Notes under the pieces: generated by a model
What the model saw: the letters and a program-made list of their open reading frames with translations, nothing else
What the model was told of the DNA's origin: nothing
The model's database searches: none
Part shown: positions 35,595 to 43,914 of the stretch, piece after piece
How the letters are laid out: every line of letters starts with the position of its first letter
How positions within the stretch are numbered: position 1 is the stretch's first letter
Position numbers and translations under genes: made by a program
Assembly: GCA_041402005.1 (NCBI GenBank)
Contig: JAWKTB010000002.1
Location: forward strand, 62,001-126,000
Direction of reading: 5' to 3'
DNA length: 64,000 bases
Source: JAJRXR01 sp041402005
Lineage (GTDB): Bacteria > Planctomycetota > Phycisphaerae > Phycisphaerales > UBA1924

Positions 35595-36671
35595 CTATGG
35601 ACGCCTCTCACCGGCGAGCAGGGCCGACAGGGCCTCGGCGTGCTCCACCAGCCACCCCGCCTTGCGGGCGATGGCCCCGAGGAACGCCGGGGCGGCGTGG
35701 GGCCCGAACCGCCCGGTCGCCGCCACCCCCTGGGCCGCCTCGCGCACCAGCGACTCGACCATGAGGTGGGGCAGTGACGCCAGCGCCGCCTCGTCGGAGC
35801 TCGGCCCGCCGGCACGCGTGTACCCGCGGAAGAGGGCGCGCAGACGCTCATCGTCGGGCTCGGGCGTCCAGCGGTCGGGCGGCTCGCCCCCGCCCCGCAC
35901 GAGCGAGAACTGCAGGAGCCCCTGCGCCAGGTCCGTCGGCGAGGGCGCCAGCCGCGCGTTGTCGAAGTCCACGACCCCGACGAGCCGTCCCTCGGCGAAC
36001 AGCGTGTTGCCCGGGTGCCAGTCGCCGTGGATCACGCGCGTCGGGCGACGGTCGAAGCCAAGCTCACGCAGGCTCGCGTCCGCCCGCTGACACAGCGCGT
36101 CGAGCTTCCTCGCCGTCGCGTCGGCGTCCGGGGCGACCTCCACGATGTGCGCCGAAGGTGGGCGATGCGCTCGATCGGGGCGTTCGCTCGGGGGCGGGGG
36201 CGTACCGGAACCGGAAGCCCTCGAGCGCGCCCGGTGCATGCGCGCGAGCGCCGCCCCCGCCTGCTCGCCCTGCGCGACCGACCCGTCATAGGGCGATCCC
36301 TCGATGTACCTGAACAGCTCGTAGACGTGCCCGTCGAGCTGGACCATCGAGTTGTTGGCGCCCCGCGTGCCCACGAGGGGCGCCACCGGGAAGCCCTTGT
36401 CTTCGAGGGCCAGTTGCACCTCGTGCTGGAACGCGACGCGGAAAGGATCGCTCAGCCCCCGCCCCCGACGCTTGAGCAGGAGACGCCCGCGCGCGCACTC
36501 GATGACGGCCTTGGGGCTCGACGCGTCCCCCGCCGCCAGCTCACGCACCGACGCGACCTTGCCCAGCTCGTACTCGCCCAGCACCGCCGACAGCTCGGGC
36601 GAGGTGAACCCCTCGCGCTCCATCGATGCCCGGGCGCCGGCGGACCCGCCCTGACGGGGCGTCTGCGTCAT
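35595..36671 (-). CDS. APH/CotS-like phosphotransferase (kinase fold)
   Basis: The 358-residue protein has the aminoglycoside-phosphotransferase/choline-kinase fold. The catalytic loop is VIHGDWHPGNTLF (about 216-228) and the metal-binding segment is VVDFDNARL. The N-lobe has an LLLKRRGRG lysine strand. A Pro/Ser/Arg-rich insert lies between the lobes (about 150-172). It could phosphorylate a small alcohol such as homoserine or an aminoglycoside; nothing specifies which. It starts 14 nt after yicC, with GGAGGG before the ATG. Confidence 0.85.
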   Translation of the reverse strand: MTQTPRQGGSAGARASMEREGFTSPELSAVLGEYELGKVASVRELAAGDASSPKAVIECARGRLLLKRRGRGLSDPFRVAFQHEVQLALEDKGFPVAPLVGTRGANNSMVQLDGHVYELFRYIEGSPYDGSVAQGEQAGAALARMHRARSRASGSGTPPPPSERPDRAHRPPSAHIVEVAPDADATARKLDALCQRADASLRELGFDRRPTRVIHGDWHPGNTLFAEGRLVGVVDFDNARLAPSPTDLAQGLLQFSLVRGGGEPPDRWTPEPDDERLRALFRGYTRAGGPSSDEAALASLPHLMVESLVREAAQGVAATGRFGPHAAPAFLGAIARKAGWLVEHAEALSALLAGERRP

Positions 36672-36685
36672 CCACCCTCCGCGCC

Positions 36686-37564
36686 CTACTCGACGTTCTG
36701 GACCTGCTCCTTGATCCGGTCGATCGAGCCCTTGATCTCGACGATCAGTCGCGCGATCCGCGCGTCCGGGCTCTTCGAGGCGATCGTGTTCGCCTCCCGG
36801 AGCATCTCCTGGGCCAGGAAATCCAGCGTCCGACCCAGCGGGCGGTCGTCCCCCGAGCCCAGCAGATCCTCGAAGTGGGCCATGTGCTCGCGCAGGCGGG
36901 CGATCTCCTCGGCGATGTCCGTCTTCTCCGCGTACACCGCGATCTCACGGACGAAGTCCGCCGGCTCGGCGCCCACGTCCTTCCCGTCCAGCAGCACCTG
37001 GATCCGCTCCTGCAACCGGCGCTCGTACTCCGCGACCACGCCCGGGGCCAGGCGCCCGATCTCCTCGAGGCGCCCCGCGATCTCCCGCCGATGCGTCATC
37101 AACTCCTCGCCCAGCGCCATCCCCTCGCGTCGGCGCATCGCGTCCAGGTGCGTCAGCGCCTGGTCGAGCAGCGGGAGCGTCGCCTTGCGCGCCGCCTCCA
37201 GCCACTCCTCCTCGCTCGTCGAGGGCTGGAGCACGCCCGGGAGCGTGAGCAGGACGGAGAGGTCCGCGCCCGCGCCGCCCGCGACGCCCTTGAGCTGGGC
37301 GATGTACTTGTCGAGGGCGGCGCGGTTGATCTCGTGTGCCGCGCTCTCGCCCGTCTCGGCGCACTTGACGGTCAGGGTGATCGTGCCCCGCCCGAGTCGT
37401 CGGCGCAGGGCGGCGTCCAGCTCGGGCTCGAGGCCCTGGAGCGACTCGGGCAGGCGGAGCACCACCTTGCAGTACTTGTTGTTGACCGAGCGGACCTCGA
37501 CGGAGAAGTGGGCGCCGTCATGGTCCCCCGAGGCGTCGCCGAACCCCGTCATGCTGCGGATCAT
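36686..37564 (-). CDS. yicC: YicC-family endoribonuclease
   Basis: The 292-residue protein has the family N-terminus MIRSMTGFGDAS and SVEVRSVNNKY. The conserved C-terminus is LGRTLDFLAQEMLREANTIASKS, followed by a helix with EIKGSIDRIKEQVQNVE. YicC proteins are reported to be hexameric ribonucleases acting on small RNAs. It is in a leftward run with secG upstream and the phosphotransferase gene downstream. Confidence 0.93.
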   Translation of the reverse strand: MIRSMTGFGDASGDHDGAHFSVEVRSVNNKYCKVVLRLPESLQGLEPELDAALRRRLGRGTITLTVKCAETGESAAHEINRAALDKYIAQLKGVAGGAGADLSVLLTLPGVLQPSTSEEEWLEAARKATLPLLDQALTHLDAMRRREGMALGEELMTHRREIAGRLEEIGRLAPGVVAEYERRLQERIQVLLDGKDVGAEPADFVREIAVYAEKTDIAEEIARLREHMAHFEDLLGSGDDRPLGRTLDFLAQEMLREANTIASKSPDARIARLIVEIKGSIDRIKEQVQNVE

Positions 37565-37629
37565 GCGACGCTCCTCGCCGGGCGCCCGCTCGGGCGCCGG
37601 GTCGCCGAGTCTAACGCTCGGGGTGGGTC

Positions 37630-38175
37630 TCAGGGCGCATCGTTCGGCGTGGGCTCGCCGGTGTCCGCGGGCGTGTTGCCAACAGGCGCCTCGGTGTTCC
37701 CGCTCGTCTCGTCGCCCGAGGGCGCCGATGCGGGCTCCGCGCCATCGCCCGCGCCCGCGGGCGTCTGGTCGTCGCCGCCTTGATCGCTGGCTTGATCGCC
37801 AGCCTGGTCCGTCGCCTGATCCCCCGGCTCTCCGCCGGTGGTCGCGCCGGTGTCATCGCCCGCGTCGCCCCCGGGCGCCTGGATCGTGGTCGCGGTGGGA
37901 GACGCCTCGGCGGGCCTGGCGGCGAAGTTCAGCCCGACCGCCACCAGCAGGTAGACGACGAACATGATGATGGTCGCGATGGTGAGCGCATCGCCCGTCT
38001 TGGCGCCGAACGCCGTCTGACCCGATCCGCCCCCGCCGGCCCCGAAGGCCCCGCTCAGGCCGCCCCCCTGGGGACGCTGGATGAGCACCGTCAGGATCAG
38101 CACGAGGCAGATCAGCAGGAAGAGCGCGGTCAGGACCGAGACGGCCCACACAGGCATGCCGAGCGTGAGAATCAT
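37630..38175 (-). CDS. secG: preprotein translocase subunit SecG with a long acidic tail
   Basis: Residues 1-90 are SecG: a membrane helix (about 8-31), RPQGGGLSGAFG, TAFGAKTG, and a second helix (about 62-85). The remaining 95 residues are a low-complexity tail of Gly, Asp, Thr, Ala and Gln (for example GDQATDQAGDQASDQGG), absent from most SecG proteins. SecG assists SecYE in protein export. The tail faces one side of the inner membrane and has no known role. It is co-oriented with tpiA, a common pairing in bacteria. Confidence 0.93.
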   Translation of the reverse strand: MILTLGMPVWAVSVLTALFLLICLVLILTVLIQRPQGGGLSGAFGAGGGGSGQTAFGAKTGDALTIATIIMFVVYLLVAVGLNFAARPAEASPTATTIQAPGGDAGDDTGATTGGEPGDQATDQAGDQASDQGGDDQTPAGAGDGAEPASAPSGDETSGNTEAPVGNTPADTGEPTPNDAP

Positions 38176-38271
38176 GCGTTCCCTCGAACTTCAGCGCCGA
38201 CACGCGGCGCGGGAGCAATCGTAGGCCCCGACAAGGCCTTTCCCAGTCCGGTCTTGTGGGGGATCGGGCCC

Positions 38272-39051
38272 TCAGGATTCAGCCGCGGCGCGCACGATGG
38301 CGGCGAACCCCTCGCCCTCCAGGGACGCCCCCCCGATCAGGCCCCCGTCGACGTCGGGTCGGGCGAGCAGCTCGGCGGCGTTGGCGGGCTTCATCGAGCC
38401 GCCATACATGATCCGCATCGCCCCCGCCGCCCGGGCGCCGTGCATCGAGCCGACCAGGGCGCGGATCTTGGCCTGGGCGTCCTGGGCGTCGTCGGGGGTC
38501 GCGGTCCGCCCGGTGCCGATCGCCCAGACGGGCTCGTAGGCGATGGTGACGCGCGGGAGCAGGTCAGCGCCGACCTCGCCCAGCGCCGCCCGCACCTGGC
38601 GCGCGTTCGTCTGGTCGGTCTGCCCCGCCTCGCGCTGCTCGAGCGTCTCGCCCACGCAGACGACGACGTCGAGGCCGCGCGCGAGCGCGTGCATCGTCTT
38701 GGCGGCGACGACCGCGTCCGCCTCGCCGATCACGTGCCGACGCTCGGAGTGCCCCGTGAGCACGACCGAGACGCCGCAGTCGAGGAGCATCTGCGCGGAC
38801 ACCTCGCCCGTGAAGGCGCCGTTGTCCTGGTCGGAGACATCCTGCGCGCCGAGGCGGACATCGACGCCAGCTTCGTCCAGCACGCTCCGCACGACGAGGA
38901 GATAGGGGAACGGCACGAACAGGGCAACCTCGACGTTGCGAACGCCCTCCAGACGCGAGCACACGTCCTGGGCGAGGGCGCGCGCGCCGGCGCGGTCGGT
39001 GTTCATCTTCCAGTTGCCGCCGACGTACGGCGTCCGAGCGGGATCGGTCAT
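38272..39051 (-). CDS. tpiA: triosephosphate isomerase
   Basis: The 259-residue glycolytic enzyme interconverts dihydroxyacetone phosphate and glyceraldehyde-3-phosphate. The active-site residues are K15 (GGNWKMN), H101 (TGHSERR) and E173 (AYEPVWAIGTG). The phosphate-binding loop region YGGSMKP is also present. The start at 39051 has ACGGAG about 7 nt upstream. It heads the leftward run tpiA-secG-yicC. Confidence 0.97.
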   Translation of the reverse strand: MTDPARTPYVGGNWKMNTDRAGARALAQDVCSRLEGVRNVEVALFVPFPYLLVVRSVLDEAGVDVRLGAQDVSDQDNGAFTGEVSAQMLLDCGVSVVLTGHSERRHVIGEADAVVAAKTMHALARGLDVVVCVGETLEQREAGQTDQTNARQVRAALGEVGADLLPRVTIAYEPVWAIGTGRTATPDDAQDAQAKIRALVGSMHGARAAGAMRIMYGGSMKPANAAELLARPDVDGGLIGGASLEGEGFAAIVRAAAES

Positions 39052-39073
39052 GGCATGCTCCGTCAAGGTGGCG

Positions 39074-39079
39074 AGTATA
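39074..39079 (-). promoter_or_regulatory. possible -10 box for tpiA
   Basis: TATACT on the minus strand lies 22 nt upstream of the tpiA ATG in an otherwise GC-rich region. No clear -35 box stands at the usual spacing. Confidence 0.4.
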
Positions 39080-39294
39080 GAGACGCGAGGAGAGGAGGCC
39101 CGAGAACGCGAACCGACGTGTTGGCCCCGGCGCCCGCGGGTTTCTCCTTTGGATCTCCCGGGCGACGCGGTAGGCTGGCCGGGCTCGCCAAGCCTCGATG
39201 ATCTGCGCGAGAGGGCGTCGGCGACTCCGGCCGCACGCACGACGCCAGGCGTCCCCGAGGGGGGTGACGCACGTACCGGGGGAGCGCGGATCAT

Positions 39295-39326
39295 GAGCCC
39301 GGGGCCCTCAGCCCTGGGCTCGTTTT
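39295..39326 (+). terminator. terminator-like hairpin in the leader of the halogenase-like gene
   Basis: The arms 39295-39304 and 39312-39321 form a 10-bp stem with one G-T pair and a 7-nt loop. They are followed by CGTTTTCT. The hairpin lies 67 nt before the ATG at 39393, in the sense orientation. It could be the terminator of an unseen leader transcript or an attenuator for the gene. Confidence 0.6.
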
Positions 39327-39392
39327 CTATGAAGTCTCGCCTCGTTCTGGGGCGATACCGTTGGGTCTCCGATCGATGTGGGGGAATCAGCC

Positions 39393-41165
39393 ATGACCGG
39401 GTCGAACGCACACAACGCGGACGTGATCGTTGTCGGGGGAGGTCCCGCCGGCACGACCGTCGCCACGCTCCTGCGCAAGTACAACCCCGACCTCTCGGTC
39501 ATCATCCTCGAGAAGGCCCACTTCCCGCGCGAGCACATCGGAGAGTCCCAGCTCCCCGTCATCGGCGCCATCCTCAACGAGATGGGCGCCTGGGACAAGG
39601 TCGAGGCCGCCAACTTTCCCATCAAGCTCGGCGCCTCCTACACCTGGGGCAAGGACAACGACGAGTGGGACTTCGACTTCTACCCGCCCGAGGACTTCGT
39701 CGACGAGCCCAGGCCCGGCAAGTACCAGGGCCAACGCCGCTTCACCGCCTTCCAGGTCGAGCGCTCACGCTACGACGAGATCCTGCTCAGGCACGCCGAG
39801 GAGTGCGGCGCCCAGGTCCGCGAGGGCGCGCAGGTCCGCACCGTCCACCGCGATGGCGACCGTGTCACAGGGCTCGAGCTCGACTCGGGCGAGACGCTCA
39901 CCGCGCGCCACTACATCGACGCGACCGGGCACACCGCGCTCCTCCGGCGCGCCCTCGGCGTCGAGAGCGTCGCCCCCAAGCAGCTCCGCAACGTCGCCTT
40001 CTGGGCCTACTACGACGACGCCAAGTGGGCCATCGAGATCGGCGTCGGCGGGACGCGCATCCAGATTCGCTCGCTGCCCTACGGCTGGATGTGGTTCATC
40101 CCCCTCGGGCCCAGGCGGGCCTCGGTCGGCCTCGTCTGCCCCAGCGAGTACTACAAATCCACCGGCCTGACCCCGACCCAGGTCTTCGAGAGGGCCATCG
40201 CCGACCAGCCCTTCTTCGCCTCGCTGCTGGCCGACGCGAAGTGCACCTCGGGCGACGAGGTCCTGAGCACCAAGAACTGGTCGCATCTGGCCGACCGTCT
40301 CGTGGGCGAGAACTGGTGGATCTGCGGCGAGGCCGCCGGCTTTGCCGACCCCATCCTGTCCGCCGGCATGACACTCGCGCACGGCACCGCCCGCGAGGTC
40401 GCCTACTCCATCCTCGAGATCGACCGGGGCGAGCTCGACGCCGACTGGATCAAGACCTGCTACAACGACAAGGCGAGGCGGAACATCGACCAGCACATCC
40501 GCTTCGCCGAGTACTGGTACGCCGCCAACAGCTGCTTCGTCGATCTGAAGGAGCACTGTCAGCTGATCGCCCGCGATTCTGGCCTGCGCCTGACGCCCCC
40601 CCAGGCGTGGCGCTGGCTCGCCCAGGGCGGGTTCACCAACCAGCAGCTCGGCTTCGCGGGGCTCGGCTCGTTCGACATCGGCTCCACCAAGCGCCTCATC
40701 GAGCTGTTCAGCGGGCGCTCGACGACGTTCAACATCCTCAAGTTCAACAAGTTCAAGCTGAACCTCGCGGGAGCGACGGAGGGTCACGTCGCGGAGCTGC
40801 GCGAGGGACGGATCCGGCGCGTGCCCTGCTACGAGCGCGGGCCCTCGATCCTCCCCGTCACTGGTACGTGGAAGACCATGATCAACCTGCTGGGGCGCGA
40901 GTCCGACTTCGAGACGCTCTACACCATGGTCGTGAAGGCCGAGCAGAAGAAGGGCGCCGAGTCCGGCGGGCACGCCCACGCCTTCCGGGCCATGCAGGCG
41001 CTCGAGGCGATGCTGGTCGAGGGCTGGGTGGTCGGGAGCGTGGACAAGAAGCGCCCGATGATGACGCTCCAGGACAAGGCGGGCAAGACGATCCGCTGGG
41101 CGCGGGACGCCAACGCCGCCCTCGACAAGGCCAAGGGCTCGGTCCGCCTGCCCGACGAGGCCTAA
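39393..41165 (+). CDS. flavin-dependent halogenase-like oxidoreductase
   Basis: The 590-residue protein has an N-terminal FAD-binding motif (VVGGGPAG, about 13-20). LEKAHFPREHIGESQLP (39-55) matches the FPR-H-GES block of flavin-dependent halogenases and related monooxygenases. F-IKLGASYTWG with K78 matches the region carrying the catalytic Lys. The halogenase signature WxWxIP is present as WMWFIP (232-237). FGDA-like GEAAGFADPILSAGM is typical of this superfamily. It would chlorinate or brominate an electron-rich substrate, or oxidise or reduce a prenyl-like one. No biosynthetic genes lie nearby. The ATG at 39393 is preferred over a GTG at 39378. Confidence 0.85.
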   Translation: MTGSNAHNADVIVVGGGPAGTTVATLLRKYNPDLSVIILEKAHFPREHIGESQLPVIGAILNEMGAWDKVEAANFPIKLGASYTWGKDNDEWDFDFYPPEDFVDEPRPGKYQGQRRFTAFQVERSRYDEILLRHAEECGAQVREGAQVRTVHRDGDRVTGLELDSGETLTARHYIDATGHTALLRRALGVESVAPKQLRNVAFWAYYDDAKWAIEIGVGGTRIQIRSLPYGWMWFIPLGPRRASVGLVCPSEYYKSTGLTPTQVFERAIADQPFFASLLADAKCTSGDEVLSTKNWSHLADRLVGENWWICGEAAGFADPILSAGMTLAHGTAREVAYSILEIDRGELDADWIKTCYNDKARRNIDQHIRFAEYWYAANSCFVDLKEHCQLIARDSGLRLTPPQAWRWLAQGGFTNQQLGFAGLGSFDIGSTKRLIELFSGRSTTFNILKFNKFKLNLAGATEGHVAELREGRIRRVPCYERGPSILPVTGTWKTMINLLGRESDFETLYTMVVKAEQKKGAESGGHAHAFRAMQALEAMLVEGWVVGSVDKKRPMMTLQDKAGKTIRWARDANAALDKAKGSVRLPDEA

Positions 41166-41169
41166 CGGG

Positions 41170-42765
41170 TCAGACGCGTGGCCCCGACGCCCGGACCTCG
41201 TCGGTCATCTGGAACTTCTTGTCGTTCTCGCGGAACATGGCGGCGAGCTTCTTCGCCTGCGCGTCGTACGCCGCCTTGTCCTTCCACGTGTTGCGGGGCT
41301 GGAGCACGTCGCTGGGCACGCCCGGCACGCTCTTGGGGATGCTCAGGCCCAGGGCCGGCTCGGTCTCGTACTGGGCGTTGGCGAGCGAGCCGTCCAGGAT
41401 CGCCGTCACCATCGCGCGCGTGTAGGCGAGCTTGAAGCGATGCCCGGTGCCGTAGGGCCCGCCCGTCCAGCCGGTGTTGAGCAGCCAGACGTTGGCGCCG
41501 TGCTTGTTGATGCGCTCGGCGAGCATCTTGGCGTACGCCCCGGGACGGCGCGGCATGAAGGGCCCGCCGAAGCACGGGCTGAAGTTGGGGATCGGCTCGG
41601 TCACGCCCGCCTCGGTGCCGGCGAGCTTGGAGGTGTACCCGTTGATGAAGTAGTACATCGCCTGCTCGGGGGAGAGCTTGGCGACGGGGGGGACGACGCC
41701 GAACGCGTCGGCGGTGAGGAAGATGACGTTCTTGGGGTGCGCCCCGACGCTCGGGATCGTCGCGCCCGGGATGTAGTCGACCGGGTACGTGACGCGCGTG
41801 TTCTCGGTCACCGCGTTGTCGGTGAAGTCGACGACGCGGGTGTGCTCGTCCATGACGACGTTCTCGAGGACGGAGCCGAATCGCATGGCGTCCCAGATCT
41901 GGGGCTCGCCCTCGCGGGTGAGGTTGATGCATTTGGCGTAGCACCCGCCCTCGAAGTTGAAGACGCCGTGGGGCCCCCAGCCGTGCTCGTCGTCCCCGAT
42001 CAGGGACCGGTTCGGGTCGGCCGACAGCGTGGTTTTTCCCGTCCCGGAGAGCCCGAAGAAGAGCGCGACGTTGGTCGGGTCGTCCTTCGCAATGTTTGCA
42101 GAGCAGTGCATAGGAAACACGCCCTGGTCGGGCATGTCGTAGTTCATGGCGTAGAAGATGCCCTTCTTCATCTCGCCGGCGTACTGGGTGCCCAGGATGA
42201 CGACGGTCTTGCGCTCCAGCGACTGGGCGATCAGGATCGGGCTCTTGAGGCCCAGCTCCTTCTGCTCCGCCTCGGTCAGCTTGTGGCACCCCGCGTTGAT
42301 GACGTTCCAGTCGTGGCGCCACGACCCGTCGCCCGCGTCCGAGGCGCTGCCCGGCTTGATGAACAACGTCTCGGCGAACAGCGCGTGCCACGCCAGCTCC
42401 GTCACCACCCGCACGCCAAGTCGATGGCGGACGTCGGCGCCGGCGAACCCGTCGAAGACGTACACCTCGTCACGCGAGTTCAGGTAGTCCGCCGCGATCC
42501 GCAGCGCCGTGTCGAACTGCTCGGGCGTGATGGGCTGGTTGACCTTGCCCCACCAGATGTTCTCGTGGATGCCCTGGGTGTCCTCGAGCCACTTGTCGGT
42601 GGGCGAGCGACCGGTGCGGTCGCCTGTCATCACGACCAGGGCGCCGTTGTCCGCGAAACACCCCTCGCCCCGGGCCAAGGCCCGCTCGATCAGCTCGGGA
42701 GTCGCGAGGTTGGTCAGAGCGCGTCCGGCGGAGAGGTCCAGCTTCGCGGCGCTGGCGATCGGCAT
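41170..42765 (-). CDS. pckA: phosphoenolpyruvate carboxykinase (ATP)
   Basis: The 531-residue enzyme of gluconeogenesis converts oxaloacetate and ATP to phosphoenolpyruvate. It has GDRTGRSPTDK near the N-terminus, the P-loop GLSGTGKTTL (about 238-247), LIGDDEHGW for metal binding, and the C-terminal FSPCFGGPFMP and NTGWTGGPYG blocks. The start at 42765 has AGGAG 7 nt upstream; an in-frame ATG at 42792 would add nine residues. It converges with the halogenase-like gene with a 4-nt gap. Confidence 0.96.
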   Translation of the reverse strand: MPIASAAKLDLSAGRALTNLATPELIERALARGEGCFADNGALVVMTGDRTGRSPTDKWLEDTQGIHENIWWGKVNQPITPEQFDTALRIAADYLNSRDEVYVFDGFAGADVRHRLGVRVVTELAWHALFAETLFIKPGSASDAGDGSWRHDWNVINAGCHKLTEAEQKELGLKSPILIAQSLERKTVVILGTQYAGEMKKGIFYAMNYDMPDQGVFPMHCSANIAKDDPTNVALFFGLSGTGKTTLSADPNRSLIGDDEHGWGPHGVFNFEGGCYAKCINLTREGEPQIWDAMRFGSVLENVVMDEHTRVVDFTDNAVTENTRVTYPVDYIPGATIPSVGAHPKNVIFLTADAFGVVPPVAKLSPEQAMYYFINGYTSKLAGTEAGVTEPIPNFSPCFGGPFMPRRPGAYAKMLAERINKHGANVWLLNTGWTGGPYGTGHRFKLAYTRAMVTAILDGSLANAQYETEPALGLSIPKSVPGVPSDVLQPRNTWKDKAAYDAQAKKLAAMFRENDKKFQMTDEVRASGPRV

Positions 42766-42928
42766 GTCTTGCTCCTGCGTCGAAAAAAACACCCGCGAGG
42801 GCGGGGTCGTCGATCCGTCGATTGTGCCCAGGGGTGGCGCCCCGGGTGGTCGCCGTTGACTGTCTATCGGCTGCCCCCGTACCGTAGGTCTCAGAACGCC
42901 CCCCGGCCCCGTCGGACGGGCGGAAAAC

Positions 42929-43003
42929 GGTGGTCATAGCTCAGTTGGTTAGAGCACCTGGTTGTGGTCCAGGAGGTCGCGGGTTCGAGCCCCGTTGACC
43001 ACC
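42929..43003 (+). tRNA. tRNA-His (anticodon GTG)
   Basis: The cloverleaf is complete. The acceptor stem GTGGTCA pairs with TGACCAC. An extra G at position -1 faces C73, the identity element of histidine tRNA. The D-arm is GCTC/GAGC and the anticodon stem is CCTGG/CCAGG with loop TTGTGGT (anticodon at 42964-42966). The T-arm is GCGGG/CCCGT with TTCGAGC. The 3' CCA is not encoded. A strong hairpin lies 9 nt downstream. Confidence 0.97.
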
Positions 43004-43012
43004 CTTGGCGAG

Positions 43013-43037
43013 CGCCCGCCCCCTCCCGGGGCGGGCG
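43013..43037 (+). terminator. hairpin after tRNA-His
   Basis: A 10-bp perfect GC stem (43013-43022 with 43028-43037) closes a 5-nt loop, followed by TCGTCGTTG. It sits between the tRNA and the convergent fructosamine-kinase gene and could terminate both. Confidence 0.75.
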
Positions 43038-43055
43038 TCGTCGTTGCGGGGGCCC

Positions 43056-43913
43056 CTAGGCCCCAAGCCGCCCGACGATCCGCTCGACCTGGCCCGCGTA
43101 CCCCCCGCCGAACAGGCGGGCGTGCACCAGCAGCGGGTACAGGTTGTACAGGTCGCGCCTGGCCTCCCAGAACCCGTCACGGATCGGGCGACGCTCGTTG
43201 TAGCGGGCCCAGAACGCCCGACCCACGCCCCCCATCAGGTCGATGAACGCCAGCTCGATCTCGGGGTCCGCGTAGGAGATCGCCGGGTCGATCACCGCCA
43301 CGACGCGACCGTCCTTCCAAAGCACGTTCCCCGCCCAGCAGTCGCCATGGATCAGCGAGGCGTAGCCCGGCTCCTCGATCCATCGGTCCAGGCGTCCCGC
43401 GAGTGTTTCCAGCCGCGTCATCAGCGTCCGCGAGATCCGCCCGTGCGCCAACGCCTCGCGCCCCATCGCGAGCAGGCGCTGCTCCGCGAAGAAATCCCGC
43501 CACGAGTCCGACCATGCGTTGGGCTGGCGCAGAGGCCCGATCAGCGTGTCCTCCTCGAAGCCGAATTGCTCGCTGGTCACGCCGTGCAGGTCGGCGAGCA
43601 GGTCCGCAAGCTCCCGCTCGCCCGCCTCCGACTTGCGCCCGTCGTTCTCGACGTACTCCATCACCAGCAACGTCGGCTCGGCATGAAACACCTCGGGCAC
43701 AGGCAGCTCGGAAAGCCGACGAAGCTCGCGCAGCATGAAGCCCTCGACGTCGAGCGTCGCGCTCGATCCGTCGGCGACCTTCACCACCACACACGACCCG
43801 TCGTCCAGCTCGCAGAGGCGCACGTCCCCGACGCACCCCCCCGCGAGGCGCGACGTCCCGGTCACACCTCTCCCGAGCGCCTTCCCGACCCGAGTTTCGA
43901 GCGAGACCCCCAC
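43056..43913 (-). CDS. fructosamine kinase family protein
   Basis: The 285-residue kinase-fold protein uses a GTG at 43913, 1 nt after the gyrB stop. It has an N-lobe GGCVGDVRLCELDDG and the catalytic loop LIHGDCWAGNVLW (about 188-200), followed by VVAVIDPAISYADPEIELAF as the metal-binding segment. These are the fructosamine/ketosamine kinase signatures. It would phosphorylate glycated proteins or amines so that the sugar falls off (deglycation). The coupling with gyrB is tight. Confidence 0.88.
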   Translation of the reverse strand: MGVSLETRVGKALGRGVTGTSRLAGGCVGDVRLCELDDGSCVVVKVADGSSATLDVEGFMLRELRRLSELPVPEVFHAEPTLLVMEYVENDGRKSEAGERELADLLADLHGVTSEQFGFEEDTLIGPLRQPNAWSDSWRDFFAEQRLLAMGREALAHGRISRTLMTRLETLAGRLDRWIEEPGYASLIHGDCWAGNVLWKDGRVVAVIDPAISYADPEIELAFIDLMGGVGRAFWARYNERRPIRDGFWEARRDLYNLYPLLVHARLFGGGYAGQVERIVGRLGA

Positions 43914-43914
43914 G

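Larger units (their letters stand above)
39052..39392. other. 341-nt divergent intergenic region without a gene
   Basis: The region lies between divergent tpiA and the halogenase-like gene. It contains a -10-like box for tpiA, a strong terminator-like hairpin (39295-39326) and no plausible coding sequence. Nothing else is recognised. Confidence 0.7.

Noticed and set aside
36160..36240. A repeat element within the phosphotransferase gene
   Set aside because: The Pro/Ser/Arg-rich insert lacks inverted ends and does not match any element family seen here.
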